This document shows, piece by piece, positions 16,862 to 28,100 of a DNA stretch of 64,000 nt; position 1 is the first letter of the stretch, and each line of letters opens with the position of its first letter. The DNA is from Micromonospora sp. Llam0 (lineage in GTDB: Bacteria > Actinomycetota > Actinomycetes > Mycobacteriales > Micromonosporaceae). The stretch lies in assembly GCF_003751085.1 (NCBI RefSeq), contig NZ_RJJY01000001.1, positions 558,001-622,000 of the forward strand. The letters are read 5' to 3'. The notes under the pieces are model-generated. The model was given only the letters and a program-made list of their open reading frames with translations. It did no database searches and had not been told where the DNA came from. Both the position numbers and the translations under genes were made by a program.

Positions 16862-17634
16862 CCGGGGTGCTGAAGCGGGCCGGGCTGGTCGTCGCGCTGC
16901 CGGCCGTGCTGCTTGCCGTCTGGTGGTTCAGCAGCGCCGGCAGCACCAGCTTCTACGCGCCGCCGCTGAGCAAGATCCTCGGCACCTTCGCCGAGACCTG
17001 GACCGTCGAGCGCCTGCGGGCCGACGTGCTGCCCAGCCTGCTGCGGCTGGCCGCCGGTTACGCGGTGGCGGTGCTCGTCGGCGTCGCGCTCGGCGTACTG
17101 GTCGGCAGCATCCGCACCGTGCGGGCCACGCTGGAACCGGTGCTGGAGTTCTTCCGGGCCATCCCGCCGCCGGTGCTGGTGCCGATCATCATGCTCTTCG
17201 CCGGCATCGAGAACACCATGAAGATCGTGGTGATCGCGGCCGGTTGCGTCTGGCCGATCCTGCTCAACACCGTCGAGGGCGTGCGCGCCACCGACGAGGT
17301 GCTCTCCGACACGGCCCGCTCCTACGGCCTGACCGGTCCGGCCCGGCTGCGGCACCTGGTGCTGCCGGCGGCCAGCCCGCAGATCGCCGCCGGCATGCGC
17401 CAGGCCCTGTCGATCGGCATCATCCTGATGGTGATCAGCGAGATGTTCGCGGCCAGCAACGGTCTCGGGTTCACCATCGTGCAGTTCCAGCGCACCTTCG
17501 CGATCCCGCAGATGTGGACCGGCATCCTGCTGCTCGGTCTGCTCGGCTTCGCCCTGTCGGTGCTCTTCCGCTTCGTCGAGATGCGGGCGTTGGCCTGGTA
17601 CCACGGCCTGCGCCAGGCGCAGCGCAGCTCTTGA
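16858..17634 (+). CDS. ABC transporter permease (SsuC/TauC type), second
   Basis: 258 residues, starting with the GTG at 16858 (GTGA overlap with the first permease). Hydrophobic segments run through the protein. The EAA-like coupling loop is DTARSYGLTGPARLRHLVLP at about residues 148-168, and AIPPPVLVPIIMLF and SIGIILMVISEMFAASNGLG are typical of the family. It lacks the extended basic N-terminus of the first permease. A 60-base spacer separates it from the ATPase gene. Confidence 0.9.
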   Translation: MTGVLKRAGLVVALPAVLLAVWWFSSAGSTSFYAPPLSKILGTFAETWTVERLRADVLPSLLRLAAGYAVAVLVGVALGVLVGSIRTVRATLEPVLEFFRAIPPPVLVPIIMLFAGIENTMKIVVIAAGCVWPILLNTVEGVRATDEVLSDTARSYGLTGPARLRHLVLPAASPQIAAGMRQALSIGIILMVISEMFAASNGLGFTIVQFQRTFAIPQMWTGILLLGLLGFALSVLFRFVEMRALAWYHGLRQAQRSS

Positions 17635-17697
17635 CCCGCTGCCCGGCGCGGCCGCCCGGCGTGGCGGCGCCGGAAACGATAGAGAGGTAACGAGCCC

Positions 17698-18495
17698 ATG
17701 CTCGATGTCCAGGGCCTGCGCAAGGTCTACGACGGGCGGCAACGCCAGGTCGAGGCGGTGCGCGACCTCACCTTCACCATCGACGACGGCGACCTGGTCT
17801 GCCTGGTCGGCCCCTCCGGCTGCGGCAAGACCACCCTGCTCAAGTGCATGGCCGGGCTGCTGCCGCCGACCTCCGGGGAGGTCCGGCTGCGCGGCAGGCC
17901 GATCACCGGGCCGCCGCCCGGCATGGCGGTCGTCTTCCAGGAGTACGGGCGCAGCCTGTTCCCGTGGATGAGCGTGCGGGACAACGTCGAACTGCCGCTG
18001 CGGCAGAAGCGCATCGCCCGGGGCAGGCGTCGGGAACTGGTCGATGAGGCGCTCGCCGCCGTCGGTCTGGCCGACACCCACAACGCCTACCCGTGGCAGC
18101 TCTCCGGCGGCATGCAGCAGCGGGTGGCGATCGCCCGCGCGGTCGCGTACCAGCCGGACGTGCTGTTGATGGACGAGCCGTTCGCGGCGGTCGACGCCCA
18201 GACCCGCGCGGACCTGGAGGACCTGATCCGCCAGCTGTGGCAGCGGCTCGGGGTGACCATCCTGTTCGTCACGCACGACATCGACGAGGCGGTCTACCTG
18301 GGGCAGCGGGTGCTGATCCTGTCCTCGTCGCCGACCGTGGTGCAGGAGAGCCTGCGGATCGACCTGCCGGACGCCCGAGACCAGCTGCACACCCGCGCCG
18401 AGCCGCGCTTCACCCAGCTGCGCGGGCACGTCTACGAGCAGATCCAGGCGGCCAAGCGGGGGCAGCGACCACCCGCCCAGGCCGGCCGGGCCTGA
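17698..18495 (+). CDS. ABC transporter ATP-binding protein (SsuB/TauB type)
   Basis: 265 residues. It energises the importer encoded just upstream. Walker A is GPSGCGKTTLLK (about 40-51), the Q-loop VVFQEYGRSLFPWMSV, the signature LSGGMQQRVAIARA, Walker B VLLMDEPFAAVD and the switch histidine FVTHDIDEAV. All catalytic motifs are intact. GAGAGGTAACGAGCCC precedes the ATG. It lies 39 bases before pcaF on the same strand, so transport and the last pathway step appear co-transcribed. Confidence 0.92.
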   Translation: MLDVQGLRKVYDGRQRQVEAVRDLTFTIDDGDLVCLVGPSGCGKTTLLKCMAGLLPPTSGEVRLRGRPITGPPPGMAVVFQEYGRSLFPWMSVRDNVELPLRQKRIARGRRRELVDEALAAVGLADTHNAYPWQLSGGMQQRVAIARAVAYQPDVLLMDEPFAAVDAQTRADLEDLIRQLWQRLGVTILFVTHDIDEAVYLGQRVLILSSSPTVVQESLRIDLPDARDQLHTRAEPRFTQLRGHVYEQIQAAKRGQRPPAQAGRA

Positions 18496-18534
18496 CCCTT
18501 TCCGCCGGCCCTGACCTTTTCGAGGAGAACCGAG

Positions 18535-19740
<1,206 letters not shown>

Positions 19741-19749
19741 GATAGTGCC

Positions 19750-19778
19750 GATCCGGTGGGCGGGTGTCGGGCCGGATC
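19750..19778 (+). terminator. probable terminator after pcaF
   Basis: GATCCGG (19750-19756) pairs with CCGGATC (19772-19778), ten bases after the pcaF stop. The loop is long (15 bases) and G-rich, and no U tract follows. Confidence 0.4.
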
Positions 19779-19926
19779 AGGGCAATGTCGTGAACCTGCC
19801 AACGGTGCACATTCCACCGTCGCGGCGTTAGCATGGGCCGGCGCCCGGTGCGGACGGCTGGTGCCCGTGCCGACCCGCCCGTCACGGCTGGGCCGACGCG
19901 GACGTCGCGAACGAGCTGGAGGCAGG

Positions 19927-20748
19927 ATGACGGAGCAGGCCAGTGGAGTCCCGGCCGGAGTCGACCTGAGCCGCCCCAGCGCCGCCCGGGTGTACGACTT
20001 CTTCCTCGGCGGGGCCCACAACTTCGACGTGGACCGTCAACTCGCCGAGCAGATCGCCGCGATGACGCCGCACCTGGCGGAGACCATGCGGGCCGGTCGG
20101 GCGTTCCTGCGTCGGGCGGTGCGGGTGCTGCTCGCCGATGGCATCGACCAGTTCCTGGACATCGGCTCCGGCATCCCGACGGTGGGCAACGTCCACGAGG
20201 TGGCCCACGCGGTCAACCCGGCGGCCACCGTGGTGTACGTGGACATCGACCCGGTGGCCGTGGCGCACAGTCGGAGCATCCTGGCCGGAGTGGGGCAGGC
20301 CGCGGTCCTGCAGGCCGATCTGCGCGAACCGGAGGCGATCTGCGCGCAGGCCGCCGCGACCGGGCTGATCGACTTCACCCGTCCGGTCGGCGTCCTGCTC
20401 GCCGGGGTAGCGCACTTCCTGCCCGACGCCGACGATCCGCAGGGCGTCCTGCGGCGGCTGCGGGCGACCGCGGCGGTCGGCAGCTACCTGGTGATCTCCC
20501 ACGCCACCTACGAGGACCAGCCGCCGGAAGTGCTGGCCGCGCAGCGGTTGTCGGCCCGGACCGACACCGAGATCACGTTGCGCTCGCGAGCCGAGGTGAC
20601 CGCGATGTTTGGTGACTTCACCATCGTCGATCCAGGAGTGGTCCACCTGCCACTGTGGCGGCCGGACACCGCCGCCGACGTGGACGCCCACCCGGAGCGG
20701 TTCGGCGCCTTCGGCGGCGTCGCCCGCCTGGACGCCGCCGCGGTCTGA
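19927..20748 (+). CDS. SAM-dependent methyltransferase (Methyltransf_19 / DUF574)
   Basis: 273 residues of a family expanded in actinomycetes. The N-terminus PSAARVYDFFLGGAHNFDVDRQLAEQ is the family hallmark. QFLDIGSGIPTVGNVHEVA is the SAM-binding loop and VVYVDIDPVAVAHSRSIL carries the acidic ribose-binding residue. The substrate is unknown. Start ATG at 19927 is preceded by GGAGGCAGG. The gene is followed after two bases by the GGDEF-EAL gene, so they probably share a message, though no functional link is known. Confidence 0.88.
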   Translation: MTEQASGVPAGVDLSRPSAARVYDFFLGGAHNFDVDRQLAEQIAAMTPHLAETMRAGRAFLRRAVRVLLADGIDQFLDIGSGIPTVGNVHEVAHAVNPAATVVYVDIDPVAVAHSRSILAGVGQAAVLQADLREPEAICAQAAATGLIDFTRPVGVLLAGVAHFLPDADDPQGVLRRLRATAAVGSYLVISHATYEDQPPEVLAAQRLSARTDTEITLRSRAEVTAMFGDFTIVDPGVVHLPLWRPDTAADVDAHPERFGAFGGVARLDAAAV

Positions 20749-20750
20749 CC

Positions 20751-22913
20751 ATGGCGACGTCCGAGACGGGCGATGGCGGTGCCGATCCCGAGGGCGCGCG
20801 ACGCTTCGCCCAGGACTGGACGACCGCCGCCGGTGGGCTCGGCTATCTGCCGCTGAGCTGCGCCGAGACCGCCGACATCCTGCACGGGCACACGCTGCGG
20901 CTGGCTGCGGCGGTGCTGGCCGGGACGTTCGACGGCCAGGCCGGCCGGGACGTCGGGCGCTGGCTGGTGGAGGGCCACCTGACCGAGCCGGCCGTGCTGG
21001 GCTGGACCGTCCAGGCCCTCGGCGAGGACTTCCTGCCGCAGGTGTTGCCGCAGCTGGCGACATCGGTACCGGCCCGGGAACGGATCAGCCACCTGCAGGG
21101 CGCACTCGCCGAGGGGTACGCCCGGGCGCTGCGCAACCGGACCTTCGCGCAGCAGTCCAGCATCCGGCAGGCGGCCTGGTCCGCCCGGGACGCGGCCGAG
21201 CAGGCACTGCGCGACAGCGAGATCCGGTTCCGGGCGGTATTCACCGGCGCGGCGATCGGCATCGGGCTGGCCGACCTCGACGGGCGGATCATCGACGTCA
21301 ACCAGGCGTTCGCCGACATGCTCGGCTACACCATCGCGGAACTGCGGGAAATCAACGTCGGGCAGCTGTTCCACCCGGACGACGCGCCCGGCATGTACCA
21401 GTTCTACCTTGAACTCATCGAAGGCAAGCACGACCGGGCCCGAGTGGAGAAGCGCTACTACCGCAAGGACGGCGCACCGATCTGGACGGACCTCGCGGTG
21501 TCGCTGATCCGGCACGACGACGGCCGACCCCGGTTCACCGTCGCGATGGTCGAGGACATCACCGACCGGTACGAGCTGCAGGAACGGCTGCGTTTCCAGG
21601 CCGAGCACGACCCGCTGACCGGGCTGCCCAACCGGGTGCTCTTCTTCGACCGGCTCGCCCGGGCGCTGGCCGACCCGGACAGACAGGTCGGCGTCTGCTT
21701 CCTGGATCTCGACGGGTTCAAGTCGATCAACGACGGGCTCGGTCACGACGTCGGCGACCAACTGCTCGCCGTGGTGGCGCGGCGGCTCGCCGACAGCGCC
21801 GCCGACTCCGGGCACCTGGTCGCCCGGATGGGCGGTGACGAGTTCGTGATCCTGGTGACCCACTGCACCGGCACGCCGCAACTGGTCGGTGTCGCCCAGG
21901 CCGCGCTGGCGGCGCTGGCCGCTCCGATCCAGGTCGACGGGCACCAGTTGACCGTGTCGGCGAGCATCGGGGTCGTCGCCTCGCCCACGGCCGGCACCAC
22001 CCCCACCGAGGTGATGAAAGCCGCCGACACCACGCTGTACTGGGCCAAGGCCGACGGGCGAGGCCGGTGGGCCGTCTTCGACCCGGTACGCGGCGCTCGC
22101 GACGTCACCCGCTCGGCGCTCGCCGCCGCGCTGCCGGCCGCGCTGGACCGTGGCGAGTTCATCGTCGAGTATCAGCCGATCACCCGGCTGTCCGACCGGA
22201 CGGTGTCCGCCGTCGAGGCGCTGATCCGCTGGCAGCATCCGACGCTCGGTCGGCTCGGGCCGGACCGGTTCGTCGCCCTCGCCGAGGAGACCGGGCTGAT
22301 CGTCCGACTCGGCCGATGGGTGCTGGAACAGGCGTGCCGGCAGGCGTGCCGGTGGCGGGCCGAGCACCCGCGGGCTCCGATCGTGGTCAGCGTCAACATC
22401 TCCGCCCGTCAGGTCAGCGACCCGCAGCTCGTCGGGGAGGTGGCCGGGGTGCTCACCCGGACCGGTCTGCCACCGGAGCTACTGCAGCTGGAGTTGACCG
22501 AGAGCGCGGTGATGGCCACCGGCGGTGAGCCGCTGCCGGCGTTGCGCGGGCTGGCCGGGCTTGGTGTCCGGTTGGCCATCGACGACTTCGGCACCGGCTA
22601 CTCCAACCTCGCCTACCTGCGGCGGATGCCGATCCACGTGCTCAAACTCGCCGGTCCCTTCGTGGAAGGGATGCGGGTCGCCGGTCCCGAGGGCGACCGC
22701 GACGAGCGGATCGTCGACGCGCTGGTCCGGCTGGCCCACGCGCTCAACCTGACGGTCACCGCCGAGGCGGTGGAGACCGGGGAACAGGCGGACCGGCTGG
22801 TGGCACTCGGCTGCGACCAGGCCCAGGGCTGGCATTTCGGTCGTCCGGTGCCGGCCGGGGAGATCACCGAGCGGTTGTCGCGTGGCCCGGATCGGCCCGT
22901 AGCCGGACAGTGA
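20751..22913 (+). CDS. PAS-GGDEF-EAL cyclic-di-GMP turnover protein
   Basis: 720 residues: an uncharacterised helical N-terminal domain (about 15-145), PAS (about 155-275, RFRAVFTGAAIGIGLADLDGRI), GGDEF (about 280-445) and EAL (about 455-705). The cyclase signature RMGGDEF is intact (361-365), but the upstream allosteric I-site expected as RxxD reads DSGH, so product inhibition is probably absent. The EAL half keeps its catalytic pattern: EAL at 489-491, ELTES, DDFGTGYSNLAYL, LKLAGPF, AEAVET and QGWHF. Both synthesis and hydrolysis of c-di-GMP are therefore possible. Start ATG at 20751 lies two bases after the methyltransferase stop. The 3' end overlaps the convergent DUF309 gene by 50 bases. 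Confidence 0.92.
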   Translation: MATSETGDGGADPEGARRFAQDWTTAAGGLGYLPLSCAETADILHGHTLRLAAAVLAGTFDGQAGRDVGRWLVEGHLTEPAVLGWTVQALGEDFLPQVLPQLATSVPARERISHLQGALAEGYARALRNRTFAQQSSIRQAAWSARDAAEQALRDSEIRFRAVFTGAAIGIGLADLDGRIIDVNQAFADMLGYTIAELREINVGQLFHPDDAPGMYQFYLELIEGKHDRARVEKRYYRKDGAPIWTDLAVSLIRHDDGRPRFTVAMVEDITDRYELQERLRFQAEHDPLTGLPNRVLFFDRLARALADPDRQVGVCFLDLDGFKSINDGLGHDVGDQLLAVVARRLADSAADSGHLVARMGGDEFVILVTHCTGTPQLVGVAQAALAALAAPIQVDGHQLTVSASIGVVASPTAGTTPTEVMKAADTTLYWAKADGRGRWAVFDPVRGARDVTRSALAAALPAALDRGEFIVEYQPITRLSDRTVSAVEALIRWQHPTLGRLGPDRFVALAEETGLIVRLGRWVLEQACRQACRWRAEHPRAPIVVSVNISARQVSDPQLVGEVAGVLTRTGLPPELLQLELTESAVMATGGEPLPALRGLAGLGVRLAIDDFGTGYSNLAYLRRMPIHVLKLAGPFVEGMRVAGPEGDRDERIVDALVRLAHALNLTVTAEAVETGEQADRLVALGCDQAQGWHFGRPVPAGEITERLSRGPDRPVAGQ

Positions 22914-23382
22914 GGTCGACGGCTGCGTCGTGGGCGAGCCGGTCGGCCGTGTCCCGGCCGAACCGCACCAGATCCGGCACGGGTACACCGTACGGCCGCT
23001 GCCCGGCGTATGGCGCGATCCGGTCCGCTGCCCTGGCCAGCAGCCGCGCCGCGCCGGCCGGGTTGCCCCGCCGCGCGTGGGTGAGCCCGACCGCCAGCTG
23101 CGCCAGCCCGCGCCAGAACTCACGCTCCACCGTCGGTGCCGCCTTCCAAGCCGACTCCAGCACCTCGTGGGCGTGGAACGGCCGGCCGGCGTCGAGCAGC
23201 CGCTGCGCCTCGTCGAGCGCGTCGTGCGGGGTGAGCACCAGGTCGTCGGGCATGGTCGGTACGCCCGACGCGCCCGGCGGCAACGGCCGACCCAGCTCGT
23301 CGCGCGGCCGGGCGTTGCGTGGCCGACCTGCGGGGTCACGGTCCCGCTCCGGACGGTGGTCACCTGGCGACAGACGGGCCAT
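22864..23382 (-). CDS. DUF309 domain protein
   Basis: 172 residues. The DUF309 core runs from about 50 to 130: DALDEAQRLLDAGRPFHAHEVLESAWK and WRGLAQLAVGLTHARRGNPAGAARLLARA. The charged N-terminus (DRDPAGRPRNARPRDELGRPLPPG) is typical of actinobacterial members, so I keep the ATG at 23382 rather than the internal Met at 23253. The function is unknown; the helical fold and HEVLE motif are diagnostic. It converges on the GGDEF-EAL gene with a 50-base overlap. Confidence 0.85.
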   Translation of the reverse strand: MARLSPGDHRPERDRDPAGRPRNARPRDELGRPLPPGASGVPTMPDDLVLTPHDALDEAQRLLDAGRPFHAHEVLESAWKAAPTVEREFWRGLAQLAVGLTHARRGNPAGAARLLARAADRIAPYAGQRPYGVPVPDLVRFGRDTADRLAHDAAVDLTVRLRADPGHATTAR

Positions 23383-23417
23383 CGGTCAACAGTAGTGCGG
23401 GCGACAGGGTCGGCCGG

Positions 23418-24470
23418 TCAGCGGGTGCCGGCCACGGGCAGCTCGCCGAACCTGACGAGGCCCTCGCGTACCAGGTCCGCCGGCAGCCGGGTACCCCAGC
23501 GCGGATCGAGGACGACGGCGAGGGCCTCCTGACCGGTCAACGCCGTCGGTAGCGGAGTGCTCCGGGCCGGGCGACCGCGGCATCGGGCCAGATCCAGCTG
23601 GATCAGGGTGCCGTCGGCTCGGTGGTACCGCACCGAGCGGCCACCGAGGCAGGCGTCGGAGACATCGTCGAAAGTCACCGTGCCGCCGTCGGCCAGTGGG
23701 TAGCAGATCTGGCCGGCGGCGCAGCCCGCCGCCAGCGCGTCGGCGGGCAACTGGTCGGACGACACCGAGAACCGGATCAGCAGGGGTCCGTCTCCCCGGT
23801 CCAGCTGGAGCTGCACCGCCACCGCGCCCGCCGACCCGGCCGGGTCTCCCTTGGCGTACCCGCTGATCCGGCCGTCCGGCAGCAGCCGGGTGAGCAGTTC
23901 CAGCGCACCCTCCGCGGTGGCCGGCGCGGTGTCGCCGATAGCGACCGGCGGGATGTCGAGGTCCCACACCTCGGCGACCGGACAGTTGGCCACCTCGGTG
24001 GGCGCGGCCGGCAGTGCGGTGACCGTGGCCGTGCCGCCGTTGACGTCACATCCGGACCGGACCGTCGGCTCCCCGGTGGCCGGCGGCGCAGCTGCGATGC
24101 TCGTCGCCTCGGCCGGTCCCGCGCTGGGGGTGACCGACCCGGCCGGTGCCACCGGCTGACCGACGCCCGGCGCACCGACGTCGGGCGGTTCACCGCCCGG
24201 CACCGGCAGCCCGACCCCCACCACCGCCGGAACCAGTAGTACGGCACCCGTCGCCAGGGCGGCGGCGATCCCCACGCCGGCGGCCCGTCGGTTGCGGCGG
24301 CGCCGCCGCCCCAGGCGTACCGACTCGGCGACCAGATCCCCGATCGGTGGGGCCGGCCGGGCGGCCAGCTCCTGTTCCAGCAGTCGCCTCATCTCACCTG
24401 CCACGGTGACCGCCTCTCCGATGCCGCTGGCCATGTCTGCCGGCGCCGGTTCGGCGCCCGTACCCGGCAT
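23418..24470 (-). CDS. single-pass membrane protein of unknown function
   Basis: 350 residues from the ATG at 24470; GTG at 24530 would add 20. A cytoplasmic N-terminus with a LLEQELAARPAPPIGDLVAESVRLGRR helix is followed by the basic stop-transfer RRRRRNRR, one membrane helix (VGIAAALATGAVLLVPAVVGVGL), a Pro/Ala/Gly-rich linker and a Cys-containing exterior domain. The pattern (short regulatory helix, one helix, extracytoplasmic domain) is common in actinobacterial membrane proteins next to sigma factors, but no sigma factor gene is adjacent. I do not recognise the exterior domain. Confidence 0.7.
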   Translation of the reverse strand: MPGTGAEPAPADMASGIGEAVTVAGEMRRLLEQELAARPAPPIGDLVAESVRLGRRRRRNRRAAGVGIAAALATGAVLLVPAVVGVGLPVPGGEPPDVGAPGVGQPVAPAGSVTPSAGPAEATSIAAAPPATGEPTVRSGCDVNGGTATVTALPAAPTEVANCPVAEVWDLDIPPVAIGDTAPATAEGALELLTRLLPDGRISGYAKGDPAGSAGAVAVQLQLDRGDGPLLIRFSVSSDQLPADALAAGCAAGQICYPLADGGTVTFDDVSDACLGGRSVRYHRADGTLIQLDLARCRGRPARSTPLPTALTGQEALAVVLDPRWGTRLPADLVREGLVRFGELPVAGTR

Positions 24471-24655
24471 GACGTCCCGACCGGGCGGTCCGGTGACAGA
24501 CCGCGCCGCACCGACCCCCTGGCCACCCACGGCACGCTATTTCTTCGAGCGCACTCCAAGTCAACGGGTGATTCCGACGTGCGACGATTGGTGGCACGGG
24601 CAGACTGCACGCCGCCATCGACGGTCGGCTGCGTGACTTCATCGAAGCTCAGCCG

Positions 24656-25069
24656 ATGTTCTTTGTGGCCACCGCGCCCTCCGACGGGCGGGGACACGTC
24701 AACGTGTCGCCGAAGGGGATGCGGGGCGCGTTCGCGGTGTTCGGTGAACATCAGGTCGGGTACCTCGACTACCACGGCAGCGGTGCCGAAACTGTGGCAC
24801 ACGTGCGGGACAACGGGCGGATCACGGTGATGTTCTGTGCCTTCGACGGTCCGCCGTTGGTCGTCCGGCTGCACGGCGTCGGCGCGGTGGTGTCCGTCGA
24901 CGTCCATCGGATCAGTGACTCCTGCGGGTACGGCGTCCCGCTGATGGACTACCGCGGGGATCGCGACCTGCTGGTCCGGGCGAACTCCCGGCGGACCGCC
25001 GAGGACCTCGCCGAGTACCGGGCGACCCGCAACGCGACCAGCATCGACGATCTGCCCGCCTTCTCCTGA
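24656..25069 (+). CDS. pyridoxamine 5'-phosphate oxidase-family protein
   Basis: 137 residues from the first ATG. MFFVATAPSDGRGHVNVSPKGMRGAFAVFGEHQVGYLDYHGSGAETVAHV is the typical flavin-binding split-barrel N-terminal half of this family, and a C-terminal extension ends SIDDLPAF. In relatives about 17 further residues (RLHAAIDGRLRDFIEAQP-like) precede this Met, and that sequence is present here in frame from about 24602, but without ATG, GTG or TTG; CTG at 24605 or ATT at 24587 are the only options before a stop. The true start may therefore be non-canonical, or the gene may be N-terminally damaged. Substrate unknown, FMN or F420 likely. Confidence 0.8.
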   Translation: MFFVATAPSDGRGHVNVSPKGMRGAFAVFGEHQVGYLDYHGSGAETVAHVRDNGRITVMFCAFDGPPLVVRLHGVGAVVSVDVHRISDSCGYGVPLMDYRGDRDLLVRANSRRTAEDLAEYRATRNATSIDDLPAFS

Positions 25070-25176
25070 CCGCCCCAGTCGACCACACGTTACGTTCGAG
25101 CGGCGCCGGGGTAGGAGGCGACCCACGCCGCACGACCGGGCCCGGCCTGGCCGGCGGGCGTGGCGGGACTCCGCAA

Positions 25177-28100
25177 ATGGACGCGGTGTCGACGGCCGGT
25201 GACGGGTTCGACGAGCGAGGGTGGCCAGCGATGACAGAGGGCGATCGGTCGGTGGGCGCCCCACCGGTGCCGGCTCCTCGACCGGCCGTCCCCGCCTTGC
25301 TCGCCGCCGCCCTCGACCGGGCCGGCGAGACCAACCGGCTGATCCGGGAGCGCGACTGGAGCCGCAGCCCACTCGGCGCGCTGGACAGTTGGCCGGCCAG
25401 TCTGTGCCAGGCGGTCGGCATGATGCTCTCGTCGCAGGCCCAGATCGTGCTCTACTGGGGGCCGCAGCTGCGCGCCTTCTACAACGACACCTACCTGCCC
25501 ACCATCGGCGCGAAGCATCCGGCCGCCCTGGGCAAGCCCGCCGCCGAGCACTGGTCGGAGCTGTGGGACGTGCTGGAGCCGCTGTTCGCCAGGGTGGTCG
25601 AGAGCGGGACCGCCTACCGTGGCACCGACCATCCGTTCCTGCTCGAACGGCACGGCTTCCTCGAGCAGACCTACTTCGACGTCTCCTACGACCCGCTGTG
25701 GGTCGAGGACGGCAGCGTCGGGGGTGTCTTCTGCATCGTCAGCGAGACCACCGGGCGGGTGCTCGGCGAGCGTCGGATGCGTACCCTGACCGGGCTGGGT
25801 AGCCGGTTGTCCGACCTGCAGAGCCAGGCCGACCTACGCCGTGGTGTGCTGGAGGTGCTCGACACCTGCCGCGGCGACATCCCGTTCGCCCTGCTCTACC
25901 TCGGATCGGACGCGGACTCCGCACGGCTGGCCGGCTGCACCGGCGTCGCGGCGCAGACCGTCACCGCGCCGCCGCATCCGAGCCCGGGCGATGCCCCGTC
26001 CGCGCTGCTGGACGCCTTGCACAGCGGTACCACGCGGACCGCCCGGGCGGCGGACTTCGTCGCCGTACCACCGGACACCGCGGCGCCGGAGGTGCTCGTC
26101 CTGCCGATCTGTGCGGCGACCGACCCGGTCGGTGCCCTCGTCCTCGGCCGCAGCCGGCACCTGCCGTTCACCAGTGACTACCGCGACTTCTTCGATCTGC
26201 TCACCACCCAGATCTCCAGCGCGGTGACCACCCAGCGGGCCTATCTGCACGAGCGGGCCCGGGCCGCCGAACTCGCCGTGATCGACCAGGCCAAGACCGA
26301 CTTCTTCGCCAACGTCAGTCACGAGTTCCGGACTCCGCTGACGTTGCTGCTCGGCCCGATCGAGGACCAGCTCGCCGACGTGGACCTGCCGGTGGCACAT
26401 CGCGAGCGGGCCGAGATGATGCACCGCAACGCCCTGCGCCTGCTCAAGCTGGTCAACACCGTGCTGGACTTCTCCCGGCTGGAATCCGGCCGGGCGCGGG
26501 CGGCGCTGCAGCCGGTCGACCTGGCCGACTTGACGAACCGGTTGGCCAGCACGTTCCGGTCGGCCGCCCAGCGGGCCGGGCTGGACCTGGTCGTGCAGTG
26601 CCCACCGCTGCCCGGGACCGTGCAGGTGGACCCGGGCCTGTGGGAGAAGGTCGTCCTGAACCTGCTGTCCAACGCGGTGAAGTTCACCTTCGACGGCACC
26701 ATCACCGTGCGGTTGCGGGCGCTCGGCACGTCGGTCGAGCTCACCGTCGCCGACACCGGGGTCGGTATTCCCGCCGCCGACCTGCCGCACCTGTTCGAGC
26801 GGTTTCACCGGGTGGCCGGCACCCGGGCCCGCAGCCACGAAGGCACCGGGATCGGGCTGGCGCTGGTCCGTGAGCTCGTCCAACTGCACGGCGGGACCGT
26901 CGCGGTCTGCAGCGAACCCGGTCAGGGCAGTGCCTTCACCGTCGAGATTCCGGTCGGCGTCGGGCCGACCCCGCCGGCCGGCCAGGTCGCCGACCGGACG
27001 CCCGGCGAGGACTCCGACCGGAGGGCCGGGCGCGACTCGGCCGGCGACACCAGACAGCTGTACCTGGCCGAGACGCAGCGGTGGAGCGTCGGGCCGGCGC
27101 GGGAGGTGACCGAGCAGCCACGGGTCGATCAGCCCGTCGGGCGGGTCCTGGTGGCCGACGACAACGCCGACCTGCGGGACCACGTGACCCGGTTGCTGGC
27201 ACCGTACTGGCAGGTGGTCGCCGCGGCCGACGGCGCCGCGGCGCTGGCCCTCGCCACCCGTACCCCCTTCGATGTGATCCTGACCGACGTGATGATGCCG
27301 GAACTGGATGGCTTCGGCCTGGTCACGGCGTTGCGTGCGGACCGGCGGACCCGGCATGTGCCGATCGTCGTGCTCTCCGCCCGGGCCGGGCCCGACGCCG
27401 CCGTGCAAGGGCTGTCCGCCGGCGCCGACGACTACCTGGTGAAGCCGTTCGCCGCGCAGGAACTCGTCGCCAGGGTGCGGGCCAACGTCGAGCTGGGTCA
27501 GCTGCGGGGCCGGATCATCCACCAACTGCGGGCCCTCGCCGACGCCGCCGTCGCGGTCAACACCGCGCAGACCACCAACGAGGTGCTGCGGGTCGCGGTC
27601 GAACACGTGCAGCGGTTGGTGCGGGCGTCGAAGGTGGTCGCCACCGCCCCGGGCGCCCGCCACGAGGCGGACGGCGGCGGCCAGCCCTCCGCCGACCCGG
27701 AAACGGCCACCCCGTTCATCGGCGCCGACGGGCAACGGCTCGGCGAGTTGTCGGTCTGGCCGTTCGACGGTGCCGGCGCCGACCCGGACACCGATGAGGC
27801 GGCGGTGGCGGAGTTCGCCCGGATGGTCGGGCTGCGGCTGGGCAACGCCCGGCTGTACGAGGCGGAACACCGCATCGCCAGCACCCTGCAGCACAGCCTG
27901 CTGCCCCAGGCGCTGCCCCGGGTGCCCGGCGCGCTGGTCGCCAGCCGCTACCTGCCCGGCAACGCCGAGGCGGAGGTCGGCGGCGACTGGTACGACATGG
28001 TGGAGGTCGGTGGTGGCCGGCTGGTTCTGGTGATCGGGGACGTGGTCGGCAAGGGTGTGAACGCGGCGGCCAACATGGGTCAGCTGCGCAACGCGCTGCG

